This document shows, piece after piece, positions 63,806 to 64,000 of a DNA stretch of 64,000 nucleotides (position 1 is the first letter of the stretch; each line of letters begins with the position of its first letter). The stretch spans positions 72,047-136,046 of the forward strand of contig CAVYBK010000011.1 of the NCBI GenBank assembly GCA_963766725.1, in the 5' to 3' direction. Source of the stretch: DATEOR01 sp963766725 (lineage in GTDB: Bacteria > Actinomycetota > Thermoleophilia > Gaiellales > Gaiellaceae). A program made the translations under genes and the position numbers. The notes under the pieces are model-generated. The model saw only the letters and a list, made by a program, of their open reading frames with translations. It was not told the DNA's origin and did no database searches.

Positions 63806-64000
63806 GGGTCTGGCAGCCCGGGTCGCACCTGACCATGGAGCGCGGAGCCGAAGTCGAGGACTGGTCGTGGCGGCGCACCGCGCACCGCATCTCGACCCTC
63901 GCCCGGCTCGCGACCCGCTACAAGCTGCGGACGACGCTTGCGATCGTCACGCTCCTTGCGGCGACGCTCACCTCGCTCGCGCCTCCCTACCTCGCGAAAC
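63802..64000 (+). CDS. ABC exporter second subunit, N-terminus only (window edge)
   Basis: 66 codons before the end of the window. GTG at 63802 overlaps the preceding stop. After a polar, basic N-terminus (MERGAEVEDWSWRRTAHRIS) a transmembrane helix begins (LAIVTLLAATLTSLAPPYLA), as in the partner subunit. Together with the preceding gene it most likely forms a heterodimeric type-I exporter. Confidence 0.75.
   Translation, partial: MRVWQPGSHLTMERGAEVEDWSWRRTAHRISTLARLATRYKLRTTLAIVTLLAATLTSLAPPYLAK

Overview
The window is dense, GC-rich bacterial chromosome. About 65 protein genes sit almost edge to edge, with frequent GTG starts and 4-bp stop/start overlaps. The order tlyA, nadK, recN, steA, mctB(steB)-like, pyrG matches the well-known actinobacterial (for example mycobacterial) locus. 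A DUF3866 protein, an RsbW/SigF-type pair and a DivIVA-like protein point the same way. The separate glyQ/glyS glycyl-tRNA synthetase, the PPDK with its DUF299 regulator and the overall repertoire suggest a deep-branching actinobacterium of the Thermoleophilia/Gaiellales kind; that placement is inference. I found no tRNA, rRNA, CRISPR array, insertion sequence or prophage.

Layout. 1-5.4 kb: two ring-cleaving/VOC dioxygenases, comB, a zinc-finger rhomboid protease, a phospholipase D-like protein and a broken GH26-like glycosidase. 5.4-12.9 kb (minus): recO, glyQ, glyS, PPDK regulator, a 53-aa membrane protein, then ppdK. 12.9-17.7 kb: glutaredoxin, esterase, mutM, pyrimidine-nucleoside phosphorylase, deoB and a 45-aa membrane protein. 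17.7-46.5 kb: one nearly uninterrupted minus-strand run, read in the order mnmA, DUF948-like, rsbW-like, sigF-like, alaS, ruvX, mltG, aroE, aroC, aroKB fusion, aroQ, pepQ, efp, a carboxyltransferase-BCCP fusion, accC, nusB, small coiled coil, polyprenyl synthase, tlyA, nadK, recN, steA, SRPBCC, mctB-like, glycosyltransferase fusion, pyrG, M20 peptidase, DUF3866, ald. 46.6-53.4 kb: lepB, a DPBB protein, a Glu-Pro-repeat membrane protein, a DivIVA-like protein, aspS, hisS, an MBL hydrolase and a cupin. 53.4-62 kb: a methyltransferase, a membrane protein, and the histidine-degradation genes hutI, hutU, hutH and ftcD, with an M55 peptidase and an MFS exporter in between. 62-64 kb: a paired ABC exporter, the second half cut by the window edge.

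How the genes work together. AroB/K, AroQ, AroE and AroC cover most of the shikimate pathway. AccC and the BCCP fusion supply the biotin half of an acyl-CoA carboxylase. DeoB and the nucleoside phosphorylase salvage nucleosides. HutH, HutU, HutI and FtcD convert histidine to glutamate plus formimino-tetrahydrofolate. SteA, the MctB-like protein, the GT fusion, MltG and the DivIVA-like protein suggest envelope and division functions.

Most striking observations. (1) The BCCP is fused to a carboxyltransferase-like domain that has lost two of three metal ligands and the carbamylated lysine. (2) A GT2 domain is fused to a short polyprenyl-phosphate sugar-phosphotransferase core inside the SteA/MctB/pyrG locus. 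(3) At least seven otherwise normal conserved genes carry single-base frameshifts, three of which create false in-frame 'fusion' ORFs. This looks more like assembly or read indels than biology and should be kept in mind when using any coordinates here.
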